NCBI GenBank assembly: GCA_011620585.1
Contig: WOYV01000130.1
Coordinates: forward strand, 1 to 47,253
Direction of reading: 5' to 3'
Source of the DNA: Draconibacterium sp.
GTDB taxonomy: Bacteria > Bacteroidota > Bacteroidia > Bacteroidales > Prolixibacteraceae
DNA length: 47,253 nt
Every line of letters begins with the position of its first letter. Within the stretch, counting starts at the first letter, position 1. Positions 8,912 through 17,477 of this stretch are shown here, piece after piece. The notes under the pieces were generated by a model. The model did no database searches and was not told the DNA's origin. It saw only the letters and a program-made list of their open reading frames with translations. The position numbers were made by a program, and so were the translations under genes.

Positions 8912-8943
8912 AAAGCTGTCTGTCAACCGATGGACGGCTTTTT
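8912..8943 (+). terminator. Intrinsic terminator after the ECF operon
   Basis: AAAGCTGTC and GACGGCTTT pair (one G-T) around a 12-nt loop, then the sequence runs into TTTT. It marks the operon end after the DUF2202 gene. Confidence 0.6.
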
Positions 8944-9014
8944 ATGCATTCTCAGTTCAGTATTAAAAAATACCTGAAAATCATGCTTATGTACCGATAA
9001 TTGCCAATAAAAAC

Positions 9015-9022
9015 TAAATTTG
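9015..9022 (+). promoter_or_regulatory. -7 element upstream of asnS
   Basis: TAAATTTG fits TAnnTTTG about 100 bp before the asnS start. A short direct repeat GTAGGCTTA (about 9022 and 9036) follows in the leader. No good -33 box is visible. Confidence 0.35.
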
Positions 9023-9122
9023 TAGGCTTAATTTAGTAGGCTTATAAAGGTTAAATACGGAAGTAAAATAAATCATTTCCAATAAGTTAACTAAAGAAAA
9101 GGTTTAAGAGAAAAAAAACATC

Positions 9123-10559
9123 ATGACACGTTTAAAAGTAAAAGAGATCCTGAAGAATGGGAAAGCAGGCAACGAAGTAGTTGCCAAAGGTTGGGTACGA
9201 ACAAAACGCGGAAGTAAAAACGTAAATTTTATCGCATTGAACGATGGTTCAACCATTCATAATCTTCAGGTAGTGGTTGATGTTGAAAGTTTTGATGAAG
9301 CCTTGATCCGCGACATCAATACTGGAGCAGCGCTGGCAGTAACCGGGGTGTTGGCCGAGTCGGCCGGAAGCGGACAGAACATCGAACTGGTTGCCAAACA
9401 GATCGACTTGCTGGGGAAAGCCGACCCGGACAAATTTCCGATCCAGGCCAAACGCCACACGCTCGAATTCCTGCGCGAGAATGCTCACCTGCGTTTTCGT
9501 ACCAGTACATTTGGTGCGGTTTTCCGTCTTCGCCATGCCATCGCATTTGCCATTCATAAATATTTTAACGAAAAAGGGTTTAACTACCTGCATACTCCAA
9601 TCATCACTGCCAGCGATGCTGAAGGTGCCGGACAGATGTTCCGGGTTTCCACCCTGGACCCTAAAAATCCACCACTTAACGAAGATGGTTCTATCGATTA
9701 TTCCCAGGACTTTTTTGGCCGCCCAACCAACCTCACAGTTTCAGGACAATTAGAGGGCGAACTGGGGGCCATGGCTTTAGGCGAGATTTATACCTTTGGG
9801 CCAACGTTCAGGGCAGAAAATTCAAATACAACCCGCCATTTGGCAGAGTTTTGGATGATTGAACCCGAAATGGCATTTTACGATTTGAAAGACAACATGG
9901 ACCTGGCCGAAGAATTCCTGAAATCGTGTATTAAATATGTTTTGGATAATTGCATCGACGACCTTGAATTCCTTGCGCAACGACTCGAACAGGAAGAAAA
10001 AGACAAACCACAGGACCAGCGATCAATGCCACTGATTGAAAAACTTCAGTTTGTTCTGAACAACGATTTTATCCGGATCACCTACACTGAAGCCATTGAA
10101 ATTCTGAAAAATTCGAAACCATACAAGAAAAACCAGTTCCAATTTCCGGTTGAGTGGGGCATCGACTTGCAGAGCGAACACGAACGCTATCTCGTGGAGA
10201 AACATTTCAAATGCCCGGTAATCCTTACCGATTACCCGAAGGACATTAAAGCATTTTACATGAAACAGAACGAGGATGGCAAAACTGTTCGTGCCATGGA
10301 TGTGCTGTTTCCGCAAATCGGAGAAATTATTGGCGGTTCGCAACGCGAAGAAAATCTTGAAAAGCTCGAAACCCGAATGAACGAGATGAATATTCCAACC
10401 GATGAAATGTGGTGGTACCTCGATACACGCCGTTTTGGGTCCGTAGTTCACTCCGGATTTGGTCTGGGTTTCGAACGTTTTATTCTGTTTATCACGGGCA
10501 TGGGAAATATTCGCGACGTGATCGCTTTCCCACGGACACCTAAAAATGCCGAGTTCTAA
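9123..10559 (+). CDS. asnS: Asparaginyl-tRNA synthetase
   Basis: A 478-residue class IIb aminoacyl-tRNA synthetase that charges tRNA-Asn with asparagine. The N-terminal OB-fold anticodon-binding domain covers about residues 1-110 ([22 protein letters not shown]). The class II catalytic core has motif 2 around [21 protein letters not shown] and motif 3 around [20 protein letters not shown]. The [15 protein letters not shown] pattern and overall length fit AsnRS rather than AspRS. A 58-bp gap leads to rpoN, so the two may be co-transcribed. Confidence 0.97.
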   Translation: MTRLKVKEILKNGKAGNEVVAKGWVRTKRGSKNVNFIALNDGSTIHNLQVVVDVESFDEALIRDINTGAALAVTGVLAESAGSGQNIELVAKQIDLLGKADPDKFPIQAKRHTLEFLRENAHLRFRTSTFGAVFRLRHAIAFAIHKYFNEKGFNYLHTPIITASDAEGAGQMFRVSTLDPKNPPLNEDGSIDYSQDFFGRPTNLTVSGQLEGELGAMALGEIYTFGPTFRAENSNTTRHLAEFWMIEPEMAFYDLKDNMDLAEEFLKSCIKYVLDNCIDDLEFLAQRLEQEEKDKPQDQRSMPLIEKLQFVLNNDFIRITYTEAIEILKNSKPYKKNQFQFPVEWGIDLQSEHERYLVEKHFKCPVILTDYPKDIKAFYMKQNEDGKTVRAMDVLFPQIGEIIGGSQREENLEKLETRMNEMNIPTDEMWWYLDTRRFGSVVHSGFGLGFERFILFITGMGNIRDVIAFPRTPKNAEF

Positions 10560-10617
10560 CAACATTGGAAGTTTTGCTCCAAAAAAGTATTAAATTTACG
10601 GTGTTAACCATTGGGGT

Positions 10618-12069
10618 ATGGAGCAAAAATTAACATTACAACAAAAGCTGCTACAGAAGCTGTCTCCTCAGCAAATTCAGGTGATCAAGCTCCTGGAGAT
10701 ACCCACTATGCAACTCGAGCAACGCATCAAAAAAGAGTTGGAGGAAAATCCTGTTCTGGAACTTGAATCAGACACCCCGGAAGCAGAGAATGATCCGGAT
10801 TACGAGGATAACGATAACGGGGCAGATGCTGACAATGACGAGTTTAGCCTGGATGACTACTACGAGGACGATGAGATCCCGACCTACAGGCTGAATACAA
10901 ATAACTATTCGAAAGACGATAAATACATCGATATTCCTTTTTCGGTTGGAACCTCGTTTCATGAATCGCTACAGGAACAATTGAGTTTGACCGGCCTCTC
11001 GGAAGAAGAACGGCAACTGGCAGAATATGTGCTGGGCAACATTGACGAGGACGGCTACCTGCGTCGCGATCTGATGTCGATCAGCGACGACATTGCGTTT
11101 AATCTCAACATGGATGTGCGTGAAGAAGAGTTGGAAAAAATACTTGCTGTTATCCAGGATTTCGATCCCCCGGGAGTAGGGGCCCGCGACCTTCGCGAAT
11201 GTTTGCTGCTTCAGCTTCAGCGAAATGATGGGAAAGATTTTGTACTGGCCAGGACCATTGTAAAAGATTTTTTTAACGAATTCACTAAAAAGCATTACGA
11301 GAAAATACAAAGCAAGCTAGAATTGAGCGACCAAGAGCTCAAAGACAGCATCGCACATATTTTGAAATTGAACCCGAAACCCGGAAGTTCATATAGTAAC
11401 CCGCTTAACAAGGCCAATCAACACATTGTCCCCGATTTTATTCTCGAGAATATCGATGGCGAACTGAGTCTTTCGCTCAATCAGCGAAATGTTCCTGAGC
11501 TCAGGATAAACGATACCTACCAGGACATGCTGCGCACGATGAGTAAAAACCAGAAGGCAAAGAAAAACGACAAGGAAGCGCTGTTGTTTGTAAAACAAAA
11601 AATCGATTCGGCCAAGTGGTTTATCGATGCCATTCAGCAACGCCAAACTACCCTGTTGCTGACCATGCTGGAAATCATTAGTTTTCAAGAGGAATTTTTC
11701 CAGGATGGCGACGAAACCAAGCTGAAACCAATGATCCTGAAAGACATAGCCGAACGCACCAATCTCGATATCTCAACTATTTCAAGGGTTTCGAACAGTA
11801 AATATATTCAAACCCATTTTGGAATTTACCCCCTCAAGTATTTCTTTTCGGAAGGAATGCAAAAAGACGATGGCGAAGAGGTATCGACCCGCGAGATCAA
11901 AAAAATACTACAGGATTGTATTGAAAACGAGGACAAGCGTAAGCCGCTAACCGACGAGAAACTGGCTGCTATCCTGAAAAAGAAATCATATAACATTGCC
12001 CGCCGTACTGTGGCAAAATACCGTGAGCAGCTCGATATCCCCGTAGCTCGTTTGCGCAAAGAACTATGA
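10618..12069 (+). CDS. rpoN: RNA polymerase sigma-54 factor
   Basis: A 483-residue sigma-54. Region I is the Gln/Leu-rich N-terminus (QQKLLQKLSPQQIQVIKLLEIP). Region II is a very acidic Asp/Glu linker (about residues 51-95). The core-binding part and the helix-turn-helix region (DIAERTNLDISTISRVSNSKY) follow, and the RpoN box ARRTVAKYRE is at about residues 461-470. It directs polymerase to -24/-12 promoters and needs AAA+ activators, none of which is encoded in this window. The stop codon is 1 bp before the next ATG, implying translational coupling with the PAP2-like gene. Confidence 0.96.
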   Translation: MEQKLTLQQKLLQKLSPQQIQVIKLLEIPTMQLEQRIKKELEENPVLELESDTPEAENDPDYEDNDNGADADNDEFSLDDYYEDDEIPTYRLNTNNYSKDDKYIDIPFSVGTSFHESLQEQLSLTGLSEEERQLAEYVLGNIDEDGYLRRDLMSISDDIAFNLNMDVREEELEKILAVIQDFDPPGVGARDLRECLLLQLQRNDGKDFVLARTIVKDFFNEFTKKHYEKIQSKLELSDQELKDSIAHILKLNPKPGSSYSNPLNKANQHIVPDFILENIDGELSLSLNQRNVPELRINDTYQDMLRTMSKNQKAKKNDKEALLFVKQKIDSAKWFIDAIQQRQTTLLLTMLEIISFQEEFFQDGDETKLKPMILKDIAERTNLDISTISRVSNSKYIQTHFGIYPLKYFFSEGMQKDDGEEVSTREIKKILQDCIENEDKRKPLTDEKLAAILKKKSYNIARRTVAKYREQLDIPVARLRKEL

Positions 12070-12070
12070 T

Positions 12071-12676
12071 ATGAATGAAAAATTAGCCAGGGTAATCTCC
12101 ATTATTTTCCATCCGGTTTTAATCCCCACAATGGGTATGTTACTTTTGCTTAACTCGGGTTTTTATTTTTCGATGCTTTCGTGGGAGGCCAAGCGTTTTA
12201 TTCTTTTAGTGGTATTTTTTACTACCTGTATTTTGCCCTTGCTTACTGTTTCGTTGATGGCGCTCAACCCACGCTTCGATATAAACATGCCCAAAAGTAC
12301 CGATCGAATTATACCACAACTGGCAGCGTCGGTATTTTACTATTTCGGTTTTGTTTTGCTTGGACGGATCAGTATTTTTCCCGTGTTGAAACTATTTATG
12401 CTGGCCAGTATTCTGGTAATTATTGCACTGCTTCTTATTTCCTTTAAATGGAAAATCAGTATTCACATGGCTACGATGGGAAGTCTGGCAGGTACCTTTT
12501 TTGCACTTTCGTTCCGAAAAGGAATGAACCCGGTTTATGCTTTGCTGGTTATCGTCGTGGTTTCGGGACTGGTTGGTACCGCGCGACTGGCGCAAAACAA
12601 ACACGATATCTGGCAAATTGTTGCCGGATATGTTCTGGGTTTTCTGATTTTGTACGGAGTAGTGTACTTTGTTTAA
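12071..12676 (+). CDS. PAP2-superfamily-like integral membrane protein
   Basis: A 201-residue protein with about six hydrophobic helices. The C-terminal half has IHMATMGSLAG and GTARLAQNKHDIWQIVAGYVLG, which resemble the PSGH and SRxxxxxHxxxD motifs of type-2 phosphatidic-acid phosphatases. The first is degenerate (Ser and Gly absent around His), so catalytic activity is uncertain. The gene starts 1 bp after rpoN and ends 2 bp before the convergent response-regulator gene. Confidence 0.65.
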   Translation: MNEKLARVISIIFHPVLIPTMGMLLLLNSGFYFSMLSWEAKRFILLVVFFTTCILPLLTVSLMALNPRFDINMPKSTDRIIPQLAASVFYYFGFVLLGRISIFPVLKLFMLASILVIIALLLISFKWKISIHMATMGSLAGTFFALSFRKGMNPVYALLVIVVVSGLVGTARLAQNKHDIWQIVAGYVLGFLILYGVVYFV

Positions 12677-12678
12677 GT

Positions 12679-13380
12679 TTACTCAACAAACTTATACCCG
12701 ATCCCTTTCAGCGTTTTGATATGGTTGTTGCCGATTTTTTCGCGAAGTTTGCGAATGTGTACGTCGATGGTACGGTCGCCAACCACCACATTATCGCCCC
12801 AAACCGAGAAATAAATTTCTTCACGCGTGAAAACTTTTCCGGGTTTTGAAACCAACAATGAAAGCAATTCAAATTCTTTGCGGGGAAGGATCATTTCGAT
12901 ATCGTCGATTCTGATCAGGTAACGTTCTTTGTCGATGACCAGGTTTCCAATAGAAATGATATTGGTATCAATCACCTCGACAACGGGTGCAGTAGCTTCG
13001 CCGGTTCTTTTTAACAAAGCTTTTACGCGGCTAACCAGCACTTTTGGGCGAACAGGTTTGGTAATGTAATCGTCGGCCCCGGCTTCGAAACCGGCAATTT
13101 GCGAGTAATCTTCGCCACGGGCTGTAAGGAAAGCAATTACGGTACTGCTAAGCGCAGGCATTTTACGCAACTCTTCGCAGGCTGTAATCCCATCCATTTC
13201 AGGCATCATTACATCGAGAATAATCAGGTGGGGAACTTCCTGTTCGGCAATTTTAAGCGCTTCCAAACCATTTTTGGCGGTAAATACTTCGTAGCCTTCT
13301 TTTTCGAGATTGTAGCTCAGAAATTCAAGAATATCCAACTCATCATCTACCAATAAAACTTTAAACTGATTCTCGCTCAT
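12679..13380 (-). CDS. OmpR/PhoB-family response regulator (system 1)
   Basis: A 233-residue regulator. The receiver domain (residues 6-125) has acidic pocket D12/D13, phospho-acceptor D56 in LIILDVMMPEMDG, T85-A region FLTARG and K107-P in ITKPVRP. The winged-helix DNA-binding domain (about residues 140-233) ends KTLKGIGYKFVE. It lies 88 bp after the histidine kinase gene on the same strand. With the phosphate transporter divergent from the kinase gene, a PhoB role is the best guess. A degenerate Pho-like array precedes its own start (13397-13453). Other envelope-related roles (RprY-like) cannot be excluded. Confidence 0.88.
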   Translation of the reverse strand: MSENQFKVLLVDDELDILEFLSYNLEKEGYEVFTAKNGLEALKIAEQEVPHLIILDVMMPEMDGITACEELRKMPALSSTVIAFLTARGEDYSQIAGFEAGADDYITKPVRPKVLVSRVKALLKRTGEATAPVVEVIDTNIISIGNLVIDKERYLIRIDDIEMILPRKEFELLSLLVSKPGKVFTREEIYFSVWGDNVVVGDRTIDVHIRKLREKIGNNHIKTLKGIGYKFVE

Positions 13381-13396
13381 AATACTTAAATTGAGG

Positions 13397-13453
13397 TAAA
13401 GGTAACCAACACTTGTAAAGAAACCATTAATGTTTGTTTACACTTAGAATAAT
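13397..13453 (-). promoter_or_regulatory. Degenerate Pho-box-like array with -7 box before response regulator 1
   Basis: Read on the minus strand, the hexamers ATTATT, TGTAAA, ATTAAT and CTTTAC follow each other at exact 11-bp steps (13453 down to 13415). A 10-bp spacer and TACCTTTA (13404-13397) come next, one base off TAnnTTTG. The geometry is the same as at the stronger arrays in the window. The units are A/T-rich and loose, so chance is possible. Confidence 0.35.
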
Positions 13454-13468
13454 CACAAAGTTAGGCGA

Positions 13469-14524
13469 TTATTTTGCTTTTTCAAGCGTAAAATTAAAGG
13501 AGGTACCCTGGTCGAGTACACTACGAACATTTATCGATTGGTTATGTGCTTCAATAATATGTTTCACAATGGATAAACCAAGCCCGGTGCCGCCCTGTTC
13601 GCGCGAACGCGATTTGTCCACCCTGAAAAAGCGCTCGAAAATTCGTGGCAGGTCTTTTTTGTCAATCCCGATCCCGTTATCGGTAACTTCCACAATAATG
13701 TGGTCTTCAAGATCGTGAAACGACACATGTACAAAGCCTTTTTTTCTACTGTATTTTATTCCGTTTACAACCAGGTTGGTTAACACTTCCAAAATACGTT
13801 TTTTATCGGCACGCACATAAATGGGGCGTTCGGGTTTGTGCAGGATCTCCACACTGATTTTGTTTTCCTGAGCCTGCCAGTGTTCCATCTCGATTACTTC
13901 TTCAGCAGTTTTTATAATGTCGAAACGGGTCATATTCAGTGTTAATTCACCCGATTCGAGTTTTGTGATAGACTCCAGATCTTCCACGATCGAAACCATT
14001 CGGTCGATACTTTTTTCGGTCCGCTTCAGGTAAAGTTTGTTTATTTTTGGGTCATCCAAACCGCCCTCCAGTAACGTGAGTACATAACCCTGAATATTGA
14101 AAATGGGTGTTTTCAGCTCGTGTGAAACATTCCCCACAAAATCTTTACGGTATTTCTCCAGTTCTTTTAGCCTTTCAATTTCCTTTAACTGGGTTTTGGC
14201 CCATTCTTCCACTTCGTTTTTTACATTCAGTAGTAAACTGTTGGGGTCGAGCAATTGTTCGTCTAAACGTTTTCCACTTAGAGGAAGGTCGCGGATGGTA
14301 TTATAAATCGGCTTGATCCGGTCGATAATATATTTCCGAAGAATGAACAGGATCGAAAAATGGGCTGCTACAAAAAACAAGATTGCCGCGATTACAATCA
14401 CAATGACCGGCAGCTTATAATTCCTGACCGCCATCATCATTCCGAACACCAGCAGAGTTAGTATAACTGATACCACCAATGACAAAAATCTCGACGAGTA
14501 GGTTTTCAATTTTATTTTATTCAC
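13469..14524 (-). CDS. PhoR-like sensor histidine kinase (system 1)
   Basis: A 351-residue kinase, with GTG start. Two close transmembrane helices (about residues 13-33 and 38-62) leave almost no periplasmic loop, as in E. coli PhoR. There is then a short linker, the HisKA domain with H135 in VGNVSHELKTPIF, and an HATPase domain: N box NLVVNGIKYS, G1 DNGIGIDKKD, G2 GGTGLGLSIV. Lacking a periplasmic sensor, it probably receives its signal through the membrane or from a partner. The divergently transcribed neighbour is the Pit phosphate transporter. The kinase gene comes first and its regulator second. Confidence 0.88.
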   Translation of the reverse strand: MNKIKLKTYSSRFLSLVVSVILTLLVFGMMMAVRNYKLPVIVIVIAAILFFVAAHFSILFILRKYIIDRIKPIYNTIRDLPLSGKRLDEQLLDPNSLLLNVKNEVEEWAKTQLKEIERLKELEKYRKDFVGNVSHELKTPIFNIQGYVLTLLEGGLDDPKINKLYLKRTEKSIDRMVSIVEDLESITKLESGELTLNMTRFDIIKTAEEVIEMEHWQAQENKISVEILHKPERPIYVRADKKRILEVLTNLVVNGIKYSRKKGFVHVSFHDLEDHIIVEVTDNGIGIDKKDLPRIFERFFRVDKSRSREQGGTGLGLSIVKHIIEAHNQSINVRSVLDQGTSFNFTLEKAK

Positions 14525-14763
14525 TTGAGCGTTTTAAATATAGTAATTTTGTCAGCTGCGAAGATAAAGCAGCAGCAAAGTATTAAAACAGGCTTACTTA
14601 TTGATTAACAGTAATTTCATGCTGGGGTAATGTTTTTTTAATGTTGACTGTACAAACACTTCAGGGAGAGCTTATAAATTTGCCGCCTGAAGGTGAAATG
14701 AAATCTCTTTTTCTTCAAAACAGGAGAAGAAAAAAAAAGGAAAGGAATATTTTGAAATATTAT

Positions 14764-14793
14764 TTTGTAAATAAACTGAAGTCTTTAATTTTA
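14764..14793 (+). promoter_or_regulatory. Possible primary-sigma promoter for pit copy 1
   Basis: TTTG (14764-14767) and TAATTTTA (14786-14793, one base off TAnnTTTG) are 18 bp apart, about the normal -33/-7 spacing. The 428-bp gap 14525-14952 shows no 11-bp repeat array, no RNA gene and no convincing ORF. It does hold a TAATTTTG octamer at 14544 and a CTGCCG/CGGCAG inverted repeat (near 14876 and 14911) in the leader. Confidence 0.35.
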
Positions 14794-14952
14794 GCAACGA
14801 AACTTAACGATCGAACGGGAAAATGTAAATACAGAAATGCTGATCCATTTTATCCGCACTCAAATTTTCTTCAATACTGCCGGCTACTCAGGAAATAGGC
14901 TTGAAGCTTCGCGGCAGAATACTTACAGATAGCTGTCAATAAATACTGCATA

Positions 14953-17226
14953 ATGGAAAAATTTTATTTGATTCTTGTAATCGTTCTTTTTGCCCTTGCT
15001 TTTTCTGATTTAATTGTTGGGGTAAGTAACGATGCTGTGAATTTCCTGAATTCTGCGATTGGCTCGAAAGCCGCGCCCAAGTGGGTAATTTTTTTAATGG
15101 CCAGTTTGGGGGTTTTGGTTGGTGCTACTTTTTCGAACGGAATGATGGAGGTTGCGCGAAAAGGGATTTTTCATCCCGAAATGTTCTATTTCTCCGAGAT
15201 CATGGTGATCTTTCTGGCGGTAATGATCACTGATGTGATCCTGCTTGATATGTTCAATACTTTTGGAATGCCCACATCGACGACGGTTTCCATCGTATTT
15301 GAATTGCTGGGATCGGCAGTCGCTGTTTCTGCGGTAAAGATCAAATCAGCAGGTGGATCGATTGTAATGGAACTGGCGCAGTACATTAACTCTGGAAAGG
15401 CGCTGGCCATAATTTCGGGAATACTTGTTTCGGTCTTTATTGCCTTCACCGTGGGGGCGCTTGTCATGTATCTCTCGCGCATGGTTTTTACGTTTCGTTA
15501 TCGCGGCCCCATGAAATACGCAGGCGCTATTTTTGGAGGTTTGGCGATTTCGGCAATCACTTATTTTATGCTGATCAAAGGGTTACACGGTTCTTCGTTT
15601 GCCGAAATTGAGTTGGAAAGCGGAGGTACATTATCCGACTGGTTTGCGAAAAATACTTTTATGATCATGGTTTACAGTTTTTTCTTCTGGACCATTATCA
15701 TGCAGCTTTTAAATTGGATATTTAAGGTTAAGATTCTTAAGATAGTGGTATTGGTTGGAACTTTTGCCCTTGCCATGGCTTTTGCCGGAAACGATTTGGT
15801 GAATTTTATTGGCGTACCCCTGGCTGGTTTTAGTTCTTTTAAAGCCTGGATAACAGCAGGTGCACAAGATCCGGGAAGCTTTGGAATGGCCATGTTGTCG
15901 GGTAAGGTTAGCACACCTGCCTACATGTTATTAATCTCTGGCTTAATAATGGTAATAACTTTAATTTTATCAAAAAAAGCAAGGACAGTAACCCAAACCG
16001 AAATAAATCTTGCGAGGCAAAATGAGGGAGCAGAAAGATTTGGTTCATCAATGGCTGCCAGGTTTTTGGTACGTGCATCCACTAATTTCAATGCAAAGCT
16101 GGCACGTGTTGTCCCCACAGCACTTACACGCACTATACAGTCGAGGTTCGAGCCGCATTCGTATTATAATGAAAACGACGACGATGCACCCGCATTTGAT
16201 AAAGTACGTGCAGCCGTTAATTTGGTAGTCGCCAGTATTCTGATTGCATTGGGAACATCTCTGAAGCTGCCGCTTTCAACCACTTACGTAACATTTATGG
16301 TTGCCATGGGTACTTCGTTGGCCGACCGTGCCTGGGACCGGGAAACCGCTGTGTATCGTATTTCAGGCGTATTTTCGGTAATCGGAGGTTGGTTTCTAAC
16401 CGCTTTAATTGCTTTTATTGTTTCTGCGTTGATTGCATTACTAATTGCGTTAAGTGGCAACTTTATGATTTTTGTTTTTATTGCCATCGCTATTTTTATG
16501 GTAATCCGTACTCAAATCTTCTTTAAAAAACGCGAAAAAAGCAGGGCGGACGAGGAAGAAGAAGACATTAACGTTGCCGACGCCAACGAGCAGATTATTG
16601 AAAAAAGCTCTAAACAGGTGGTAAAAGCCATTGTGTCGAGCAACCAGGTTCTGACCCTGGGAATTGAAAGCTTTTTAAATGAAGACCGCATAGGTTTACG
16701 TACTGCACAGGAAGCTTGTGAAACCTTCTCGAAAAAATCGAAACGGAACAAGGAAAAAGTGTATAGTACGATATCGAAAATCACCGGAGGCACACTCGAT
16801 ACCAGTCATTATTATGTACAAATGATCGAACATCAGCGCGAAATGGCACATGCCGTTCATTTCATGCTGGATCCTATGGTGAAACATGTGGAAAATAATC
16901 ACAAACCATTTGTTCAGGAGCAAACCACTAATTTTACCAATTTACTTGCAAAAATTGATTCGTTCTTTAATTACACTTTACATGTGGTGAAGGAAGAAAA
17001 TTTTGATGAACTCACCAGCCTAATCAAAGAGCGTGATGCGATCATCGACATGCTTAAGAAAATGGAGAAGAACCAGATCAAACGAATAAAAAATAAACTG
17101 GTTAATACACGGAACTCACAATTGTTCTTTAAAATGCTTTCTGAAATTGAGCAATTATTGTTACACACCGTAAACCTTGTAAAAGCGCAACGCGACTTTA
17201 TTCTGTTTACCCGGCAATTGAAATAA
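14953..17226 (+). CDS. Pit-family inorganic phosphate transporter with fused C-terminal helical domain, copy 1
   Basis: A 757-residue inner-membrane protein of the PiT family (phosphate:cation symport). The duplicated PiT signatures are GVSNDAVNFLNSAIG (residues 23-37) and GNDLVNFIGVPLAGF (from about residue 279), with STTVSIVFELLGSAVAV and LPLSTTYVTFMVAMGTSLADRAWDR. About ten hydrophobic segments end near residue 525. The last 230 residues are a charged helical cytoplasmic domain resembling PhoU-like helical bundles (HREMAHAVHFMLDPMVKHVENNHKP). Ordinary Pit proteins are about 500 residues, so the fused tail is notable. It may couple uptake to Pho signalling, though this is not proven. Its upstream region lacks the Pho-like array that copy 2 has. 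Confidence 0.92.
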   Translation: MEKFYLILVIVLFALAFSDLIVGVSNDAVNFLNSAIGSKAAPKWVIFLMASLGVLVGATFSNGMMEVARKGIFHPEMFYFSEIMVIFLAVMITDVILLDMFNTFGMPTSTTVSIVFELLGSAVAVSAVKIKSAGGSIVMELAQYINSGKALAIISGILVSVFIAFTVGALVMYLSRMVFTFRYRGPMKYAGAIFGGLAISAITYFMLIKGLHGSSFAEIELESGGTLSDWFAKNTFMIMVYSFFFWTIIMQLLNWIFKVKILKIVVLVGTFALAMAFAGNDLVNFIGVPLAGFSSFKAWITAGAQDPGSFGMAMLSGKVSTPAYMLLISGLIMVITLILSKKARTVTQTEINLARQNEGAERFGSSMAARFLVRASTNFNAKLARVVPTALTRTIQSRFEPHSYYNENDDDAPAFDKVRAAVNLVVASILIALGTSLKLPLSTTYVTFMVAMGTSLADRAWDRETAVYRISGVFSVIGGWFLTALIAFIVSALIALLIALSGNFMIFVFIAIAIFMVIRTQIFFKKREKSRADEEEEDINVADANEQIIEKSSKQVVKAIVSSNQVLTLGIESFLNEDRIGLRTAQEACETFSKKSKRNKEKVYSTISKITGGTLDTSHYYVQMIEHQREMAHAVHFMLDPMVKHVENNHKPFVQEQTTNFTNLLAKIDSFFNYTLHVVKEENFDELTSLIKERDAIIDMLKKMEKNQIKRIKNKLVNTRNSQLFFKMLSEIEQLLLHTVNLVKAQRDFILFTRQLK

Positions 17227-17247
17227 ATATCACATAAGGGGCATATG

Positions 17248-17280
17248 AAAGCCGGGCAATTATTGCCCGGCTTTTTGTTT
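17248..17280 (+). terminator. Strong intrinsic terminator after pit copy 1
   Basis: AAAGCCGGGCAA and TTGCCCGGCTTT form a perfect 12-bp stem with a 3-nt loop, followed by TTGTTT. It separates the two pit genes into different transcripts. Confidence 0.9.
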
Positions 17281-17350
17281 GATGGCTCCAGGTTAAATGA
17301 TCTTGTAACTCTCAGAAATATAGTGATTTGTGTGTTTAGTATTAGCCCAA

Positions 17351-17407
17351 AGTAATAAAGATGTAATAATAATGCAATCAATTTGTAATCTCTTTGGTTC
17401 ACCTTTG
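17351..17407 (+). promoter_or_regulatory. Pho-box-like array plus -7 box before pit copy 2
   Basis: AGTAAT (17351), TGTAAT (17362), TGCAAT (17373) and TGTAAT (17384) are spaced by exactly 11 bp. After exactly 10 bp comes CACCTTTG (17400-17407), a -7-like box. Direct repeats at 11-bp phase just upstream of the core promoter are the known layout of PhoB sites in other phyla. That PhoB binds here is inference. Confidence 0.75.
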
Positions 17408-17477
17408 TTCCGACTAATAAAAATCAAACAAAAGACAATTCTTTGGCCGCATTAAAGAGCATATTCAATAACCTATA

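Noticed and set aside
14641-14898. 85-codon ORF upstream of pit copy 1
   Set aside because: The composition (Lys/Arg/Tyr-rich, no recognisable motif) is that of translated A/T-rich non-coding DNA. A promoter-like pair lies inside it.
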